Shown here piece by piece: positions 16,422-25,209 of a DNA stretch of 64,000 nt. Each line of letters begins with the position of its first letter. Position 1 is the stretch's first letter. This DNA comes from Fulvimarina manganoxydans (GTDB lineage: Bacteria; Pseudomonadota; Alphaproteobacteria; Rhizobiales; Rhizobiaceae). Both the position numbers and the translations under genes were made by a program. Location: assembly GCF_900176465.1 (NCBI RefSeq), contig NZ_FWXR01000023.1, forward strand, positions 1 to 64,000, in the 5' to 3' direction. The notes under the pieces are model-generated. The model did no database searches. It was not told the origin of the DNA and saw nothing but the letters and a program-made list of their open reading frames with translations.

Positions 16422-17108
16422 ATGCCCGAAACGGCGTGCGTGGTGCGGCGATGCTGCGATCACGGTCCCCCAAACAAAGTGTTCGTGGAAACTACTGGTG
16501 ATCAAAACAACCGTGGGCCTGAGCTATCGTCCGGTGCGGTCGTTGAGACGCTGGCAACAGTGCCCACCGCGAGTTGGCAAGACGCACTGCATGAAGCCGG
16601 GCACGGTGTCATTGGACATGCTTGCGGGCGACATATCGAAAGCATAACCGCCGCAGCACAACCGCACGTTCGATGGGCGCCCGGCCATTACGACAACCTG
16701 TCATTATTCCGAATAGCTGTCAGCTTTTCCGGCCAGATAGGCGAGATGTCCGACCGTCGTTTCTACCGAACGGTTTCCGAAGAGGTCGAAGCGGATTTCA
16801 TTGATCGCGCCTTGGAAGGAAAAGTCGGGCGCTGCGACCTGTGCCAGATGGCGCTCGCCGCCTGGCTCACCGCTGGCCAAGAAGCCACGCGGGACAAGGC
16901 TATCGCCGCATTTCGGCAGGGGCAATCGATAGCAATCGAGATCGCGACGATGTCCCGATATCGCGCGGCAATCCATCGGCTGGCACGTGCCCTAATGGAA
17001 GAAGAAACCATCGAAGGCAGCCGCGCCCACGAAATTATCGCCGAAACGATCAGGTTCGGCGACATGGTGTGCGAAGAAGAGGAAATCCCCAATGCTTGCA
17101 AAGCTTAA
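16422..17108 (+). CDS. Stand-alone M41-like zinc peptidase domain protein
   Basis: The 228-residue product contains HEAGHGVIGHACGRHIESIT near residue 60. This is the HExxH zinc site of FtsH-type M41 peptidases with the usual following strand. A later DxxxRAL-type segment (EEVEADFIDRALEGK) could supply the third ligand, and the helical C-terminus (RLARALMEEETIEG, then EIIAETIRF) follows the M41 pattern. There is no AAA+ ATPase domain. Similar short proteins occur in alphaproteobacterial prophages. The start is uncertain: the ATG at 16422 is used, but the frame is open to 16311. It overlaps the next gene by 17 bp. Confidence 0.65.
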   Translation: MPETACVVRRCCDHGPPNKVFVETTGDQNNRGPELSSGAVVETLATVPTASWQDALHEAGHGVIGHACGRHIESITAAAQPHVRWAPGHYDNLSLFRIAVSFSGQIGEMSDRRFYRTVSEEVEADFIDRALEGKVGRCDLCQMALAAWLTAGQEATRDKAIAAFRQGQSIAIEIATMSRYRAAIHRLARALMEEETIEGSRAHEIIAETIRFGDMVCEEEEIPNACKA

Positions 17109-17688
17109 AGCCCTGCTGAAGTCCGACACGACCGCGGACATCACCGCCGCAATGGCGACGATCGATCTAACCGCTTTGCGCGCGGCGCTTGAAGCCGCCA
17201 ATGCGGAACGCACCAAGCTGTTGCTGGCAGGCAGCGATGCGGAAATCCGAAGGGCAGAGGCGGAAATTGAAGCGTGCCGCCTTGCGCTGGATCGGGGTGA
17301 AGCGATCCGCGCCGAACTTGAGACGCGGTTGGCGCAGGCGAAGGAGCGGGAAGCGGAAGCGGGCATCCGCGCCGAGCATGCGGAGATCACCGCAAAACGC
17401 GACGCGATCGTGGCACGCATCAAGACCGAATATCCAAAGGCCGCCGCGACAATCATTTCCATTATCGAAGATGATCGCGGCCTAGCGGCTGCGCTTTCTA
17501 AAATCAATGATCGCGCCTACGCCGGAGACCTATCTAAATATGGATTAGGACTTATCAAAACTCCGTCGGATTTTGTTTGGGGCGACCAGTACCTTCCAAA
17601 CGTCTTCTTCGATGGCCACACTTCCTTGCTTCCCACCGATAGCACGCCCGCGGTTGGTATTGCTGCACGTATGCCGAGGAACTACTAA
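17092..17688 (+). CDS. Coiled-coil phage protein, unknown
   Basis: The 198-residue product is a long charged coiled coil over roughly residues 25–105, rich in Ala, Glu and Arg (AALEAANAERTKLLLAGSDA, then EIRRAEAEIEACRL). A Gly/Pro-rich tail (residues 145–198) follows. It overlaps the M41-like gene by 17 bp and the prohead-protease-like gene by 1 bp, so it belongs to the same operon. Position and shape would fit a scaffold or tail-fibre-associated protein, but no family is recognised. Confidence 0.6.
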   Translation: MLAKLKALLKSDTTADITAAMATIDLTALRAALEAANAERTKLLLAGSDAEIRRAEAEIEACRLALDRGEAIRAELETRLAQAKEREAEAGIRAEHAEITAKRDAIVARIKTEYPKAAATIISIIEDDRGLAAALSKINDRAYAGDLSKYGLGLIKTPSDFVWGDQYLPNVFFDGHTSLLPTDSTPAVGIAARMPRNY

Positions 17689-18557
17689 TGACCACCACCG
17701 AACGCGTCCCCGCCCCGAAGTTTGGGCGGGCGGCGTCTATTAGCCCGGCTTCGTACGACGAAGCGGAAAACAGCGTCGAAGTCATCTGGACGACGGGCGC
17801 TTCGGTGCGCCGTCGCGACTGGCGCACGGGCAATTATTACAACGAAATCTTGGACGTTTCGCCCGGTGCGGTGCGGCTTGAACGCCTGAACGGCGGCGCG
17901 CCGTTGCTTGATACGCATCAGGATAGCGAATGTCGGAATGTTATCGGCACGGTGGTGCCGGGCAGCGCGGTGCTGCGCGATGGCAAGGGCTACGCGCGTG
18001 TGGCGCTGTCCCCGGCGCCGGACGACGCAAGCGTAGTGGGCAAAATCCGGGCCGGCATCATCCGCAACATTAGCGTGGGCTACGTCATCCATGCCGTCGA
18101 AAAGACGGTGAAGGACGACGGCAGCGACGAAGATTGGCGGGTTGTTGATTGGGAGCCGCACGAAATCAGTGCGGTGCCTATCCCCGCCGATGCCGGCAGT
18201 CATATCCGTGGCGCCGATAATGATGGTGGTTCGGTGGTGGTTATCACCGACCCGATCGCCGCGGCATGCCGCGCGCGAATGCAGGCTTTGCAGAACGCTT
18301 TACCGGCGATCGACATCGTCCCGATGGGCGCCGACACAATGATTGCACGCGCCCGCGCCTTCGGTGCCGATCCCGAGCGTATCCCCGACACGATGGCGCG
18401 CATCTTGGAAACCGCCCTAGCCGCGGTTGCGGAAGCGGGTGGCGATCCGATCGAAGCGGCAAATCTTGCCTACGGCGCATTGCCGCGGACCCTCGACTTT
18501 GGCGCGAACGAACGCGGCGCGGCGTACGGCGCGGCTTTCGTATTGGCGGCGCGATAA
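17688..18557 (+). CDS. HK97-type prohead protease-like protein
   Basis: The 289-residue product matches the U35 prohead protease plan: an early strand block (AVRLERLNGGAPLLDTHQ), the His-containing DTHQ turn, GIIRNISVGYVIHAV with the conserved Ser of the NISVGY strand, and WEPHEISAVPIPADAG. This is the self-cleaving serine protease that processes capsid scaffold in HK97-like phages. The C-terminal 100 residues are unrelated. No major capsid gene follows it here, which is unusual because the two are normally adjacent. It overlaps the upstream gene by one base. Confidence 0.75.
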   Translation: MTTTERVPAPKFGRAASISPASYDEAENSVEVIWTTGASVRRRDWRTGNYYNEILDVSPGAVRLERLNGGAPLLDTHQDSECRNVIGTVVPGSAVLRDGKGYARVALSPAPDDASVVGKIRAGIIRNISVGYVIHAVEKTVKDDGSDEDWRVVDWEPHEISAVPIPADAGSHIRGADNDGGSVVVITDPIAAACRARMQALQNALPAIDIVPMGADTMIARARAFGADPERIPDTMARILETALAAVAEAGGDPIEAANLAYGALPRTLDFGANERGAAYGAAFVLAAR

Positions 18558-18581
18558 CGGATTGCTGGCGGGAAAGTGGGG

Positions 18582-19004
18582 ATGACGATGGACATCGTGA
18601 GACAAGCAGATGACGAATGGGAAGAGCGCGAGGAGATATTCGAGCGCCTTCGACAGATAGCGGATGAGGCACCGGCGCTAGAGACGCCGGCCACGGCCGC
18701 GGCCACGCCAGAACCCACGCCAACACCGGCAACGCCCAGGATCGTGGTGACCTATGCTGGGCGACCCGCGCCCTTCATTGTTCACTTGGAAAATCCGCTG
18801 ATTGTCGACGGCAAAGTCGTCGAAACCATTGCAATCCAGCCGCCGGCTTTCGGTGACACGCAAGCGGTGCGGGCACGTGTGATGACGCGACATGAAATGA
18901 TCGCCAAACAGGCCGGCATCGACGCGCAGGTGTTGGACGCCCTGCGCTCGCCCGATGACGAGCGCGTCGTTGGCGCCGCCCTTCTGATGGCGCAGGAGGC
19001 ATAA
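18582..19004 (+). CDS. Probable phage tail assembly chaperone
   Basis: The 140-residue product has an acidic N-terminus, a Pro/Thr-rich linker (residues 25–50) and a C-terminal domain (VHLENPLIVDGKVVETIAIQ, then a helical end) like Mu gp41 / P2 E-type tail assembly proteins. Its position directly before the tape measure gene is where tail chaperones are found. GGAAAG sits before the ATG at 18582; ATG 18588 is also possible. I see no slippery sequence for a frameshifted long form. Confidence 0.6.
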   Translation: MTMDIVRQADDEWEEREEIFERLRQIADEAPALETPATAAATPEPTPTPATPRIVVTYAGRPAPFIVHLENPLIVDGKVVETIAIQPPAFGDTQAVRARVMTRHEMIAKQAGIDAQVLDALRSPDDERVVGAALLMAQEA

Positions 19005-19007
19005 GCA

Positions 19008-21386
19008 ATGGCGCGCCTGAAATCGGAACTGCTTCTGACGCTGAAGGACCACGTCACCGGCCCGGCGCGCGGCGTCGAAGGGTCGATGGCGCGTCTTCGT
19101 CGAAATGCGCGCATGGCCGAAATGGGCTTCAATCGGAGCCATTCGGCCGTCGACCGCCTCGGCGGTGGATTAGCCTATTTGGGGCGTGGCGCCGTAGCGG
19201 CCGCCGCGCCCTTGGCCGCCGGCCTTGGCGCCCATGCCGCCACGCGCGAAGCGATCGACTTCGAGTCGGCGCTGTCGGGCATCCAGCAAAAAGCCGGGGC
19301 AACCGACGCCGAGATGCAGAACGTCCGGCGGCAGATCGCCGGGCTCGCCGATGACAAAACGCTTGGCGCCTCGCTCGACGACATCGTGGGCGGCTTTGAG
19401 CGCGCGGCCGCCGCCGGTGTGCCAATCAACGAACTTGGTCAATTCGTCCGGGTCGTCGCAAAGGCGGCGCCGGCGTTGGACATGACCGGCGAAGCGCTGG
19501 GCAACACACTTTCACAGCTTGAAGGCGCTTCGCTTATCACGCGGGACGGCTCGCAGCGCTTCCTCGACTTGGTCAACGCCCTCGAAGATGCCGGCACGTC
19601 GAACGCTTCCGACATTCTCGACTTCATGAAAAGGGCCGGCGCGGGCGCCAAGATTATGGGCTTCGCTGCGGAAGAGACCGCCGCCCTTGGCGGTGCGATG
19701 GTCGATCTTGGCATCAACAGCGCCGAGGCCGGAACGGCCGTCAACGCAATCACGACGAAGCTGACGTCGCCCAAAGGGCTCTCAAAGAAGGGGCAAGCGG
19801 CGCTGAAGGGTCTGTACGGCTCGACGGAAGCTTGGACGGAGCTTGTCCAAGAAGACACCGACGCCGCCTTCGTGGACCTTCTAGAGCGGATGCGGGACCT
19901 GGACGACGAGGCGCGCGGACAGGTAGCGCTCGATATATTCGGCCTGGAACATGCCGATATCGTTCAACGCCTCATCGAAGGGCTGGACAAGATCAAGGAC
20001 CGGCTGCGTCTGGCGAAAGACGAAAGCCAATGGCTCGGCAATCTGGATCGCACCGCCGCCCTGAAGATGAAGACGACGGAGGCCCAATTAGGGGTGATCC
20101 AGCGGCGCCTTCAAATGCTGGCAATCAACGCCGGCGACATTGCGCTGCCCGGCATCAATGCGGCCCTGGAAGCTGCCAATGGTCTGTTCGATACGTGGGA
20201 TCGGATGGGCAACCCCTTCGAGCATTTGCAGGCCGGCGCCGAGGGCTTCGCTCAAGGGCTCGGTTTTGAGAACCTGAATTCGATGCTCGACAAGATAAGC
20301 ACGAAATTCTCGGCGATCCTCGGCATCGGCGACGGGCAACAGAACAACCTCACCCAGACGATGCAAGGATGGCGCACACTTGGCGAAGACCTGCGCGGCA
20401 TCTTCGAGACGCTGGAAAAGGAGGTGACCCACGTCGAGCTGGGCCTGCTTCGCGTCCTTGAAGTCGGATACCGGGCCAACTTCCTCAAAGGCCTCTTCAA
20501 GACCGACGACGAGCAGAAGGCGTATCTCGACTACCTGGACAAGCGCCAAGCGGAGCTTGTTGATCGTATCGGCGAAATTCGACGCTCGCAGGAAGGCCGG
20601 CGCGTCGTCGATGAAGCGGAAGCGAAAGCGCTGCTGCCGTCGCGGGCGGAGGCCGACCGCGCGTCCATGGATACGGCTCGCCAATTCGGGATGCTGCCAA
20701 AGGCGCCGGAAGCCTCCACGGCGACGGTCGCGCCAACCGCATCCCCGGCACGCTTCCGGCCAACGCTGCCCGACCGGCGGTTCTCGGCAACGGAAAGCGT
20801 GGGCATCGCGCTGCGGCCGGCTGATCGGCCTGGCCCGGCCCCCGTCGTGCCGCCGGCCACCACGTCGGCACCGGCGGCGCCCGTTGCGCCGGTGGAAGTG
20901 CCGGTCGCGCCGAAAATCGACCGCGCCGCGCTGGAAGCGCAAATCCGCGAAATCGACCAGCGGTTGGGTGAGCTTTCGTCAGCCGCGCGCGAGATCAAGT
21001 CCTATGGGGCAGCTAGTGGTGCGGCGACGTCGATGGGTCAGATCGCCGACGAAATGCAGCGGCTGATGCAGCGCCGCGACGAATTGGACGCGAAGTTGCA
21101 AACGCCATTGGCGTCTATATCCGTGCCGCCGGTGGACACGGGCGAAATGGACATGGCGCAGGCCAAGGCCACACAGACGGGTGGCGCCATTGCGGCGGCG
21201 CTAAGCGTCACGGCACGGCCCGTGGTGCAGACGGACAGCATCGCGTCGGCGCTAAGCCAGGTCCGGGCGCTGGCCGCCGAATTGCAACGGTTGCCGGGCT
21301 TAGCGGGCAACGCCGCGGACGCGGTGCGCGTGGCCCGCGCCGACTATAGCGGCTTACACGCCGACCTTTCACGCGCAGGTGAGTAA
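19008..21386 (+). CDS. Phage tail tape measure protein
   Basis: The 792-residue protein starts three bases after the chaperone stop. It has the TP901-type tape measure core: ATREAIDFESALSGIQQKAG, an ASLDDIVGGFERAAAAGV region and FAAEETAALGGAMVDLGI. Hydrophobic Ala/Gly helices occupy residues 55–80. The second half is helical, with a Pro/Ala-rich linker at about residues 570–640. Tape measure length sets tail length in siphoviruses and myoviruses; by the usual 1.5 Å per residue this would be a tail of roughly 110–120 nm. Confidence 0.88.
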   Translation: MARLKSELLLTLKDHVTGPARGVEGSMARLRRNARMAEMGFNRSHSAVDRLGGGLAYLGRGAVAAAAPLAAGLGAHAATREAIDFESALSGIQQKAGATDAEMQNVRRQIAGLADDKTLGASLDDIVGGFERAAAAGVPINELGQFVRVVAKAAPALDMTGEALGNTLSQLEGASLITRDGSQRFLDLVNALEDAGTSNASDILDFMKRAGAGAKIMGFAAEETAALGGAMVDLGINSAEAGTAVNAITTKLTSPKGLSKKGQAALKGLYGSTEAWTELVQEDTDAAFVDLLERMRDLDDEARGQVALDIFGLEHADIVQRLIEGLDKIKDRLRLAKDESQWLGNLDRTAALKMKTTEAQLGVIQRRLQMLAINAGDIALPGINAALEAANGLFDTWDRMGNPFEHLQAGAEGFAQGLGFENLNSMLDKISTKFSAILGIGDGQQNNLTQTMQGWRTLGEDLRGIFETLEKEVTHVELGLLRVLEVGYRANFLKGLFKTDDEQKAYLDYLDKRQAELVDRIGEIRRSQEGRRVVDEAEAKALLPSRAEADRASMDTARQFGMLPKAPEASTATVAPTASPARFRPTLPDRRFSATESVGIALRPADRPGPAPVVPPATTSAPAAPVAPVEVPVAPKIDRAALEAQIREIDQRLGELSSAAREIKSYGAASGAATSMGQIADEMQRLMQRRDELDAKLQTPLASISVPPVDTGEMDMAQAKATQTGGAIAAALSVTARPVVQTDSIASALSQVRALAAELQRLPGLAGNAADAVRVARADYSGLHADLSRAGE

Positions 21387-21387
21387 A

Positions 21388-22413
21388 ATGGCTTGGAAAA
21401 CTGAATGGGCCGTCATGGTCAACGGCACCGATGTGTCGTCAAACATGCGCCCATACCTGATGTCGGTGGAAGTGCAGGACAAGGACGGCACGGCCAGCGA
21501 CACCTGCGCGCTGGCATTCGACGACAGCGATGGGCAATGCGCTTTACCGGCGCGTGACGCCATCGTTGAAGTCTACTTGGACGGCGCGCCCATCTTTGAA
21601 GGCAAGGTGGATAGCACCCCTTGGCGCTTCTCGCGCGGCGGTGGGAGGGTCTTGTCCATCAGCGCCAAAGGCTTCGACACGCGCGGCAAGGCGAAGGCGG
21701 GCCAGCAATGGCACTTGGACGACGCCACGCTTGAAGATGCTTTGGGGAAGGCGGCCGAGAAGGCGGGCTTTAGCGTGGTCGTCGACCCGGCGTTTGCCGC
21801 CATCAAACGAACATACTGGGCGCCCGACGGTGCGTCGTTTCTGGCATGGGGCGAGAAATTGGCCCGCGCACACGGCGCGACGTTCAAGATGCGCGGCACG
21901 CAAGCCGTGTTCGCGAAGCGCGGCAACGGCGCGGCCGTAACGGGCGCCGCCCTGCCGGTTGTCGTCGGCATTGTCGGGCAAAACGTCATTTCGGTGGACC
22001 TCGACCCCACCAAGGGGCGACCCGTCTTCAAGCAAAAGCGTGTCCGATATTTCGACCGCGCCAAAGCGCAATTTATGGAAAAGGTGGTCGATATCGAGGC
22101 AGTCGATGTGTCCGACGCCGTTGATACACAGCGCTGGCTGGCCGCCGACGAGGACCATGCGCAGGCAATGGCCGAAGGCCAAAAGTCGGATGCCGAGCGC
22201 GAGGCGGCGGTGGGCAGCGTAGGGCTTACGCTGATGGTCACCGCACAGGCCGAAGGGACATTCGTATTGGCAGGCGCACGCCCCGGCATTGACGGCACGT
22301 ACCGCATTACCGGCGTCACGCACCGTGCCGACCGCGGCGGCGGGGCAACCACCGTGCTGCAGCTGGCGCAGCCGCAAGGCGAAGTCGGCAAGGACAGCCG
22401 GGTGGCGGCTTAA
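21388..22413 (+). CDS. Phage late control D-like hub/baseplate protein
   Basis: The 341-residue product matches the gpD / phage tail hub family: N-terminal VMVNGTDVSSNMRPYLMSVE, the beta-rich VEVYLDGAPIFEGKVDSTPW, and a C-terminal RPGIDGTYRITGVTHRADRG. These proteins form the trimeric hub under the tail tube in P2-like phages. The ATG at 21388 follows the tape measure stop by one base with AGGTGAG upstream; a GTG at 21379 would overlap the stop. It is the last recognisable structural gene before the AT-rich cassette. Confidence 0.82.
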   Translation: MAWKTEWAVMVNGTDVSSNMRPYLMSVEVQDKDGTASDTCALAFDDSDGQCALPARDAIVEVYLDGAPIFEGKVDSTPWRFSRGGGRVLSISAKGFDTRGKAKAGQQWHLDDATLEDALGKAAEKAGFSVVVDPAFAAIKRTYWAPDGASFLAWGEKLARAHGATFKMRGTQAVFAKRGNGAAVTGAALPVVVGIVGQNVISVDLDPTKGRPVFKQKRVRYFDRAKAQFMEKVVDIEAVDVSDAVDTQRWLAADEDHAQAMAEGQKSDAEREAAVGSVGLTLMVTAQAEGTFVLAGARPGIDGTYRITGVTHRADRGGGATTVLQLAQPQGEVGKDSRVAA

Positions 22414-22589
22414 GGCCTCACCATTTCGCTTTGAGTCGAAAGCAGGTCAGTGTAATGCGAGCCCAAAACTGCATAAGCAGTTTCGATCTAGGTCCGCGAC
22501 CCTACCTATACGCCTACTTAATCCACAATGGGCTATTGCGGATGAAGGCGCATTGGATTCAACTGCAATCGGGGAAACAGGAGGCGAAC

Positions 22590-22994
22590 ATGGTGCCGAA
22601 CGCAACATTCGCGACTAAAACACAACTCAGTGAAATGGCTCTTGAAGCGGCGATCGAGCTTGAGCGCCCGCGTCAGCGTGGGCCTCACTTTGACAAGTTG
22701 GGTGAGTTTCTTGAAACGATCCACCGTCAATTAGCCGAAGAAGATGGGTCTGTTTTCCTGCGCGAAGAGGGTTTTTACAACGCTTATCGATACGCATTGT
22801 CCGCAGACGGTGCAAATGTGCATGCCGATCGGAAGACCGTATTGCAGAAGCTCATTCAACTCACGCAGGAGGATATAAGAGGTGACAGCCCCTCTTTGAA
22901 CGATCTTAAGTCCTTCTGCTTGCATGTCCATGAAGCACTTGCTACCGATCTGTTAGAGGAGCATGAAGGATTCATACTTTCAGATGGACGTTGA
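22590..22994 (+). CDS. Small unknown protein, first gene of the AT-rich cassette
   Basis: The 134-residue product is not recognised. It is mostly helical (LSEMALEAAIELERPRQRG, LGEFLETIHRQLAEEDGS, SLNDLKSFCLHVHEALATD) and acidic overall, with no signal peptide or membrane segment. CAGGAGG sits seven bases before the ATG at 22590, which makes this start secure. Its 3' end overlaps the metalloprotease gene by 32 bp, so the two are co-translated. The cassette is clearly lower in GC than the phage genes before it and looks separately acquired. It could be a regulator, sensor or antitoxin-like partner. Confidence 0.65.
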   Translation: MVPNATFATKTQLSEMALEAAIELERPRQRGPHFDKLGEFLETIHRQLAEEDGSVFLREEGFYNAYRYALSADGANVHADRKTVLQKLIQLTQEDIRGDSPSLNDLKSFCLHVHEALATDLLEEHEGFILSDGR

Positions 22995-24219
22995 TCAGAA
23001 TCTTAACATTACATTTGTCGAGACAAAGTTAGTTCGCCTTAAGGGGAGGATCAACGAACTCCTCGAGGAGTCACTTCCGTATTCAGATAGTAAATCCGCG
23101 GCCGAAACACTTTTAGCTCGTGTCGATAGACAAATAGCGCGAGCACGTGATTCGCATGGATTTAGCCCTGCATTGCGAGAACAAGTAGGCCTGCAGGCCC
23201 TACTTCTTTTACAGCGCGTGACGCACATCTTAGGAATACTATCTCGATCAAGTGTGACGAGAAATGCACTTGAGCTATACGAGCCGTTCCGGATAATTTG
23301 CACAAAGTTTTTCAAAATTGATGTTTCAATTATACTTTCTTCCGAATGGAATTTCATTCCATTTACCTATCCTATGGTGCTTGACGATCTGCCAAATTGT
23401 ATAATTATTGGTCTTCCCGCATCTGAGTCAGATAATATACTAATTTTCCCCGCGGCCGCTCATGAACTTGGGCATACTCTTTGGTTGCATAATCAGCTTG
23501 GTTCGGTGTACGCGCAGCGAATCAGAATCGAGGCTGAAGCGATAGTCACAGCCGATGCTAACGCGGTGTCCGCTAGCTTTCCCGTATTGCCCGACAATGA
23601 TCTCTTTCGCAAAGCAGCATCTGAGCAACTTGTTTCGGAAGTTGCGCATTTCGCAATGAAGCAAATTGAAGAGATGTTTTGTGACTACATTGGTCTCTTT
23701 ATGTTTGGCCGAAGTTATTTGCTCGCATTCGAATACCTAATCGCGCCTGGATTAAAGGATAGAACCGTTGGCACTTACCCAACGACCTATGATCGTGCGA
23801 AAATGCTGAATGAAGAGGCGGCAAATCATGATTGCTCAATCGTCGACTACGAGAACCATTTTGTAAGGAAGCAGAATATCAATCCCATTAACGAATTTAA
23901 ATACAAAGCAGCGGATCGATTGCGGAATCAGTTCATTCCCGATATTATCCGTACTGCTCACGATATTATAAGCGACGCCGGAATATCGATTCCAAACAGC
24001 GAGAAAGTGGAGGCGGCAAAGAAATTCTTTGCTGTCGGCATGCCTGTTTCTAATGGGTTTTCAATTGGTGAAATGGTGTCAGCCGCTTGGGCACTCTTCA
24101 ACGATATGGAATTTACGCCACTAACCGGCTCAATGCACGATAAAACGAATCACCTCTCGGACCTCGTTTTTAAATCAGTTGAAGTACAAGAATTCCAGGG
24201 GTGGCGAAAAGATGCTTAG
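22963..24219 (+). CDS. HExxH metalloprotease-like protein of the cassette
   Basis: The 418-residue product has a zincin motif AAHELGHTLW near residue 167 and a downstream helix QIEEMFCDYIGLFMFGRSY (about residue 225) whose Glu or Asp could be the third zinc ligand. The N-terminal 150 residues are helical (LVRLKGRINELLEES). There is no signal peptide, so it should act in the cytoplasm. The family is not one I can name. It overlaps the genes on both sides (32 bp and 8 bp). One line of this gene (23281–23340) counts to 33 percent GC against about 65 percent in the tail genes. In a cassette with dCTP deaminase a defence role is plausible but inferred. Confidence 0.75.
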   Translation: MKDSYFQMDVDQNLNITFVETKLVRLKGRINELLEESLPYSDSKSAAETLLARVDRQIARARDSHGFSPALREQVGLQALLLLQRVTHILGILSRSSVTRNALELYEPFRIICTKFFKIDVSIILSSEWNFIPFTYPMVLDDLPNCIIIGLPASESDNILIFPAAAHELGHTLWLHNQLGSVYAQRIRIEAEAIVTADANAVSASFPVLPDNDLFRKAASEQLVSEVAHFAMKQIEEMFCDYIGLFMFGRSYLLAFEYLIAPGLKDRTVGTYPTTYDRAKMLNEEAANHDCSIVDYENHFVRKQNINPINEFKYKAADRLRNQFIPDIIRTAHDIISDAGISIPNSEKVEAAKKFFAVGMPVSNGFSIGEMVSAAWALFNDMEFTPLTGSMHDKTNHLSDLVFKSVEVQEFQGWRKDA

Positions 24220-24823
24220 CAAATCCGAAATTATCAAGCTCATTAAAAAAGGCGAAACAGACCCTTCTGAGGGAATCGGAGTAGTGCCTTCACCACTGTC
24301 ATCCGAGCAAGCACAAATTGGTCCCGGGTCACTTGATCTACGCCTCGGCCGTTGGTTTCTTGTCCTACAGCAATCAAAGCGAAGCGTCATCGATCTCCGT
24401 GAACAATCGAACGCGGAGACTGGCGACCGTGACGGGAAGTACTATTATGTACCCTTTGGCGCAAAATTTGTAATTCATCCCAACAGGTTTGTACTCGGCG
24501 TAACGCTTGAGTGGCTTCGAATGCCCAAAACCGTTGGTGGATACATCCTTGGCAAGTCATCTCTGGGCCGGCGCGGTCTGATTATCGAGACTGCAGCTGG
24601 TATACAGCCAGGCTTTTCTGGTTGTCTAACTCTGGAGCTTTTCAACTGCGGCGAAGTACCTATCAGCATCGAGCCGGGCATGCTGATAAGCCAAGTCTTT
24701 TTCCACAAAGTCGACGGTGAACCCATGCTCGCAGACTCCCACCATCACGGGCGCAGAAGGCCAGTGTTTGGCGTTTACAGGTATGACACCAAGGCGAAGG
24801 CCCAGCCTGCGTCTCTAATTTAG
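24212..24823 (+). CDS. dCTP deaminase family protein
   Basis: The 203-residue protein has the family signatures QIGPGSLDLRLG, VLGVTLEWLRMP, YILGKSSLGRRGLI and GFSGCLTLELFNCGEVPI. The Glu of LTLELFN is the catalytic residue and the Ser and Arg of GKSSLGRRG bind the nucleotide. Length is normal for a trimeric dCTP deaminase. The enzyme turns dCTP into dUTP. Host copies feed dTTP synthesis, while several phage-induced versions drain dCTP as an anti-phage defence. I chose the ATG at 24212; it overlaps the metalloprotease stop by 8 bp. Lying in a prophage cassette rather than with nucleotide genes favours defence or phage nucleotide control. Confidence 0.88.
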   Translation: MLSKSEIIKLIKKGETDPSEGIGVVPSPLSSEQAQIGPGSLDLRLGRWFLVLQQSKRSVIDLREQSNAETGDRDGKYYYVPFGAKFVIHPNRFVLGVTLEWLRMPKTVGGYILGKSSLGRRGLIIETAAGIQPGFSGCLTLELFNCGEVPISIEPGMLISQVFFHKVDGEPMLADSHHHGRRRPVFGVYRYDTKAKAQPASLI

Positions 24824-24844
24824 CAACCTGATAGCGTACCGCCC

Positions 24845-25150
24845 CTAACGCATAATCTGCGCCAGTTCTTTCTGTGCTTCGGCGCGCCGGGCGTCAATGA
24901 AGGCGGCCAGGTCGTCGATGTGGACGCCCAGCGCCGCCTTTTGGCTATCGTCGGCCCGCAACACGGGTAGGGGGAAGTCGCCGGCTAGCAAGCGCCGTTT
25001 GAAGACGTCGCGGGACAGATGGGCGAACAGGCTTTCGCGCACCGCTTCAAGCGGCACGACGGCCGCACCGTGTTGCGCCAGCAACGCCGTAACGGTCGTG
25101 CTTGGCGGCGTGTCTGGCGCGGGTGATGCCGGGCGGGCTGGTCTAGGCAT
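24845..25150 (-). CDS. PrtN-like pyocin/prophage activator
   Basis: The 101-residue protein matches the pyocin activator PrtN family: VVPLEAVRESLFAHL, RDVFKRRLLAGDFPLPVLR and SQKAALGVHIDDLAAFIDAR. PrtN switches on R/F-pyocin genes after DNA damage in Pseudomonas; in alphaproteobacteria similar proteins sit in small prophages. The Met at 25150 gives the family length, and longer readings add Arg-rich noise. It is convergent with the dCTP deaminase gene (21 bp apart) and downstream of a hypothetical gene on the same strand. It may activate the late tail genes. Confidence 0.82.
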   Translation of the reverse strand: MPRPARPASPAPDTPPSTTVTALLAQHGAAVVPLEAVRESLFAHLSRDVFKRRLLAGDFPLPVLRADDSQKAALGVHIDDLAAFIDARRAEAQKELAQIMR

Positions 25151-25209
25151 GGGTGGGGTCCTTACGTCGTGGGATGGGGCGGCACGCAATGGCCACCCCC
25201 AATTTGTCA

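Noticed and set aside
18557-19008. Programmed frameshift in the tail chaperone region
   Set aside because: No slippery heptamer and no second frame in extension were found before the tape measure gene.
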